The notes under the pieces: model-generated
The model's database searches: none
Seen by the model: only the letters and a program-made list of their open reading frames with translations
Told to the model about the DNA's origin: nothing
Origin: Rhabditoides inermis
Taxonomy: Eukaryota > Nematoda > Chromadorea > Rhabditida > Rhabditidae
Length of the DNA: 64,000 nucleotides
Direction: 5' to 3'
NCBI GenBank assembly: GCA_963966185.1
Contig: CAWZYM010000185.1
Location: 555,001-619,000, forward strand
Translations under genes and position numbers: made by a program
In this document: positions 60,732-64,000 of the stretch, in pieces
Layout of the letters: every line of letters starts with the position of its first letter
Numbering within the stretch: position 1 is the stretch's first letter

Positions 60732-62349
60732 CGCAGTGCCATGCCTTTCTACACCTATCTCACCTTGGCTTTCTGCCGTCGTATCATTATCGCGCAATTG
60801 TGCGTGGCTCAAGTGTGATCGGGTGACTTTTTACTTCTTGTGACGTGCGTAACATAGTAACAATGATTACTGATAGTAGCATTTGTTATAGGGCGTTGCG
60901 GTGGTTGCAAATACCGAATGATGTCGTGTACTTGTGGACCTTTTACCTTAGGTCTCGAGAGTTGATGTGATTGTTCTTGTTCTCAGAAAAGCGTACTTTC
61001 ACTTGTTCTTATCCTCATAGTTTTTTCTCATGTCTCACGAGGCTTGTAAGAAGGATAAGACGGTCATATGAGATTGCTCGGATTCTTTTTTCATATCTTC
61101 ATTCTCATCCTTTCTTGAATACCCTGCAACTGTGGTATTTGCTCCGCTCGCTCTTTGTTCCTTTGAGTAGAATAGTTTTTATATCTAAGTTAGTATTCTG
61201 CACATACACGTGTCTGTCTAGAAGTCTAGACATCGGTTCATCTGTTCTGTGTATTTAGATGAATGAGTGACGCGTTTGATGTGCTATGATAATATGATAG
61301 AGACGTTTCGAATCTAACCGGATGCGAGGGAGTGGGAGGGAGGAGTGGAGTGATATGAAGAAGTAATGTATAGACGTTTTTTCCTCTTCTGTACTTCTGC
61401 TTTACGGACGACCGTTCAACAACCGGTCTCCTGCCTTTTGACTTTTTAGAGTCGACGTTTTATTATAATAGTGGGTAATTAGGATATGTAATTTGACTGA
61501 AAGGCTAGGTGAGTAAGGCTTTTTGATAAGGGTAAATGCAAATGATTTGTTTTGCGTTCAGTTCGTACGTGTGAGTCAAGTTGGTTTGTACTCACTCGCA
61601 TTCTATACATTGTGCTGCCCTTTTGTGCGTGGGAGAGAGAGAGGGATAGAGAGAGAGAGAGAGAGAGGCAGAGGATAATAGTTTCTGATTCTGTTGATGT
61701 CAGTAGGTATACTCTGCGATGTGACGCTTGTTTCGAGAGTCGTCGTCTTTTGCATTGCCATTTATATTCTCTACTGACTCTTCATATGTGAGATGTTATT
61801 GTTCACGCTGTTACCTGTTACCGTTGCAAACAGCTCTCTTGTCTTTTGTTCTTTCGGTTTAGGTTCTATTCGTGCCTATCTTGTTTTATCTCACGCTGCC
61901 CTTTCTTGAATCTTGTGATAAGCGGCAATTCTTTATCAGTCAATGAAAGGAAAGTTGGCAAAAACTAGGTGTCTCTGAGGTTAAGGTGCAGAAGCACCTA
62001 TTCTGTTTGTCCTATTCAATCGTAGCAATGGATTTATGTGCACCATCTATCCATCTGTTGACTGTTAGACTGATTGTCTTTCTTGTATATCAGCGAAGCA
62101 GTAAACAATTTTTTCTCCTCTTCATCTTCCATCAATCAATCATTTATCCAGAAGCGCTATATATTGCGAAATATTTCCCATCTACATATCCATCTCCCAT
62201 CAATCAATAAGTCAATCAATAATTTGTCCAGAATCGCAATATCCATCTTCCACTCATCCCCCGTCCTTCCAGGTGAAACAGCAGCGTTACCGCGACGGCA
62301 GTGCACTCTGGAGAATGGGACAGCTCGCCGCACCGCAGAATGTGGGGTT

Positions 62350-62414
<65 letters not shown>

Positions 62415-63964
62415 GTATTATACTGTGTGTTATACGTTTCACTGTTCAACATTGTTTCGTGTTGGCTGTATGAATTCAATATCACATAGTTTGTACTTGA
62501 AATAACTGTTCTTACCACCATTGTCCATCCCATCTTTCTTGCAGGCGCTATTTCATATATCATATTTTTATTTCCTGTATCATATGTTATAGTATCTTTA
62601 CCTTTACCTCGTTGCAGGCGCTGTCTCCGCAGCAGTCTCAGATGCTGCAGGTGCTGCGCATGAACAGGGAGCGTCTGTCTGACCACGAGCGCAGCGTGCT
62701 GGCGAATCTGGAGGAGAAGGCGGAAGCTGCTGTGGTGAGTGCACAAAGTCAAAGGTTTATCCAGAATCGCGTTTCATGAACATAACGTACAAAGCAGTGG
62801 GTGCACGTCTTCTATTTTGTATATGGTGCACTGTGACTTTTTCAGCGTATGGCTGCTTTGAGTTTCTTGTAACGGGATGTTTCGAGTAGTGGTGGGCGGA
62901 AGAGAAAGCCTATGGGCACATTTGAAGTTATGAAGATATATAGTGGAAGGCCTCCGTGGTGGGTGCACGACTTCTATTTGCTTCAGTCTTCTATTTTGTA
63001 TGTTCAATGTTCCGAACCGAGCTGCTGATGTGAGAAGGCATGTGTGATTGATGTTTGGACTGTTTTGAGTAGTGGTTGGTGTGATTGTTTTGTTCTGCTT
63101 TTTGTATGTTTCTGCTTTGTTTTTTATTGGTATATTAGCGTTTCTGAGTAATCATATGAAAGGATCAAAGGATGAGTCCCATAACGGTTTGTGATGATAG
63201 GATGCAATTTATTACTGGGATTCCCGGGATCATAATTGCAAATTGCAAGCTCACAGTCTCGATTCACCATGGTGACACACGTTGTTGTTGTTTACTCGCG
63301 TCGGGGAAGTAGTGAGAGAGGGTCGCATAGATACAATAAGGTAACCCGCATCGCACGCCACTTATTACTTATCACCTATGCTGCGCAGTGAGTAGAGTGA
63401 GTCAGAAAGTTTGAGAGTGAGTGGGTGTCTTGTGGTCGCTATCTCTCTCCTCTCTCATTGCTGATTACTGATCACTGGTATCAGCGACCGCAGACTGCAT
63501 GCTTACGGCTGCGTTAATTTATCCGTTACAATCGGTGTTGCGAGAATGAGAATCGTTTCCGCTGACGTCTCTCACTTGTTTGTGTCTTTTCCTGTCCTTT
63601 CCGTTCTGTTGCCTTCGTGTTTTGCGGTGTATCAGTAATGATAGTCTAACTGTGAGGCTGACTCACTTGCTATGATTGCCGTCTGCTGTGATTACTTCAA
63701 ACTTGTACATGCTTGTATAGAACACGAGTCAGAAGTTGATGTATTGTGTGCGTTTTGAAAGCAGTTTTCCTAGTCTGTCCTTCAAGAATACAATGAACAT
63801 TACATACATTTCAATTTTGATCTTTACGTATATCTTACCTAGACGTGTATCGATGGGAGAAGAGATGGCTTGCTTGCAGATGGACCCGGTGGAGGTGCTG
63901 GCGTCGTCGTCGCTGCCGATGCTCGACGAGGACGACGGGCTGGCGGGGGTCAAGGGAGAGTGCG
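52046..63964 (+). CDS. utx-1: UTX-1/KDM6-type H3K27 demethylase, N-terminal TPR part (runs off the window)
   Basis: Visible exons: 52046-52153, 52194-52310, 52453-52571, 52686-52755, 52831-52887, 54256-54328, 54373-54484, 56247-56367, 56606-56712, 57237-57352, 57510-57601, 57698-57817, 58291-58410, 58863-58924, 58988-59058, 59316-59409, 59657- or 59688-59736, 62273-62341, 62618-62734, 63880-63964. About 626 residues are seen: an acidic Pro/Gln-rich start, TPR repeats (about 135-500), then a linker. Vertebrate UTX similarity is strong in [20 protein letters not shown] (exon 58291) and in [20 protein letters not shown] (exon 62618). The family removes H3K27 methylation in the nucleus with COMPASS-like complexes; the catalytic JmjC domain should follow beyond 64000. 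The exon at 59657-59736 has a frame conflict (see findings). Confidence 0.92.
52959..53316. repeat. 105-bp perfect inverted repeat in a utx-1 intron
   Basis: Arms 52959-53063 and 53212-53316 are complementary along their whole length as far as I can read. They are separated by 148 bp that include a GA microsatellite (53134-53210). A partial third copy of the arm end (CGTTTACAAATACTAACACA) lies at 53584-53603. It begins 70 nt after the exon 5 donor and would make a long hairpin in the pre-mRNA. Confidence 0.9.
53404..53567 (+). repeat. CT microsatellite in utx-1 intron 5
   Basis: CT-rich tract with TTC, ACT and CAC interruptions, between the inverted repeat and the third arm fragment. Confidence 0.88.
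54166..54190. repeat. GC-rich hairpin, 11-bp stem, 3-nt loop
   Basis: AGAGAGGGCGC (54166-54176), loop TGC, and the exact complement (54180-54190), about 65 nt before the acceptor of utx-1 exon 6. Confidence 0.8.
57052..57085 (+). pseudogene. utx-1: Partial copy of the start of utx-1 exon 10
   Basis: GCTTGTCAGTGCCTACGCGG onward duplicates the acceptor and first codons of the real exon at 57237 (TGCGTACGCGGAGTACCGC) but reads TAC-TGA, giving a stop. It lies about 180 nt upstream in the same intron. I read it as a non-functional tandem duplicate. Confidence 0.7.
58014..58160 (+). repeat. (CCCT)n tetranucleotide microsatellite in a utx-1 intron
   Basis: About 36 uninterrupted CCCT units, followed by mixed CT/CCCT to 58289, directly upstream of the acceptor of the exon at 58291. 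The strand complement is (AGGG)n. Confidence 0.95.
59747..59937 (+). repeat. CT microsatellite in utx-1 intron 17
   Basis: Pure CT immediately after the donor at 59737, grading into CT with TTT and GT interruptions. Confidence 0.9.
59938..62272. other. Remainder of the long utx-1 intron 17
   Basis: 2.3 kb of intron with GA/CT microsatellites (60543-60577, 60698-60726, 61636-61667) and TCAATCAATCATTTATCCAG-type repeats near 62130-62250. No nested gene is recognised on either strand. Confidence 0.5.
62352..62414 (+). repeat. (ATT)n trinucleotide microsatellite
   Basis: About 21 ATT units shortly after the donor of utx-1 exon 18 (62341). Confidence 0.95.
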
Positions 63965-64000
63965 GTGGGTGGAGGGGGGGAGGGGAGAGAGGGAGGGGGA

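Noticed and set aside
62074..62505. 143-codon open frame with a poly-Leu run
   Set aside because: The Leu run is a translation of the (ATT)n microsatellite; the true utx-1 exon here (62273-62341) is read in another frame with better continuity to the next conserved exon.

Overview
This window is eukaryotic nuclear DNA, almost certainly from a nematode. The evidence is an exact 22-nt SL1 spliced-leader sequence (23688-23709), introns that mostly end in TTTCAG or TTGCAG, trans-splice-type acceptors just upstream of start codons, and a gene set that matches nematode KNL-2 and UTX-1. I cannot name the species. GA/CT microsatellites are very dense, especially in introns. All gene models were spliced by hand from reading frame, GT/GC-AG sites and protein similarity. 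The four complete multi-exon models keep frame throughout.

Left part (1-24.8 kb): a gene-poor, AT-rich region. It holds four small two-exon genes for secreted peptides (62-429 +; 7286-7653 -; 14651-15004 -; 22294-22649 -) and a broken fifth copy (20186-20260 +). Each intact gene has a TATA box very close to its start codon, a signal peptide, and in exon 2 an 8-residue disulfide loop of the form C-F-F-[ST]-P-x-A-C, spaced as in allatostatin-C/somatostatin-type peptides. Between them lie non-autonomous transposons, a tandem satellite, a tRNA-like element, and a 128-bp insertion that joins the SL1 leader to a hammerhead-ribozyme motif between 15-bp target-site duplications.

Middle (24.9-41.1 kb, minus strand): one large gene of 40 exons (1292 codons) for a KNL-2/Mis18BP1-type centromere protein with a C-terminal Myb/SANT domain and, unusually, two SANTA domains. 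A 10-exon gene for a two-PDZ protein (30098-31637, plus strand) is nested in one of its introns.

Right part (41.1-64 kb, plus strand): a gene transcribed divergently from the centromere gene (42785-50801, 18 exons, 485 aa) encodes an integrin-beta-like protein with PSI, hybrid and four I-EGF regions but no beta-I (ligand-binding) domain, no beta-tail and no cytoplasmic tail; it ends in a short hydrophobic tail like a GPI signal. It is followed by the 5' two-thirds or so of utx-1 (52046 to the window edge), covering the TPR region of the H3K27 demethylase; the JmjC part lies beyond the window.

Across the gene-rich part (28-63 kb) the 9-mer TACGTTTCA recurs about 25 times in introns and flanks on both strands, while I found none in the first 28 kb. 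It contains the GTTTCA core of nematode piRNA promoters, so these introns may host 21U-RNA genes. This motif, the SL1-hammerhead retroposon, the beta-I-less integrin and the double-SANTA KNL-2 are the observations most worth following.
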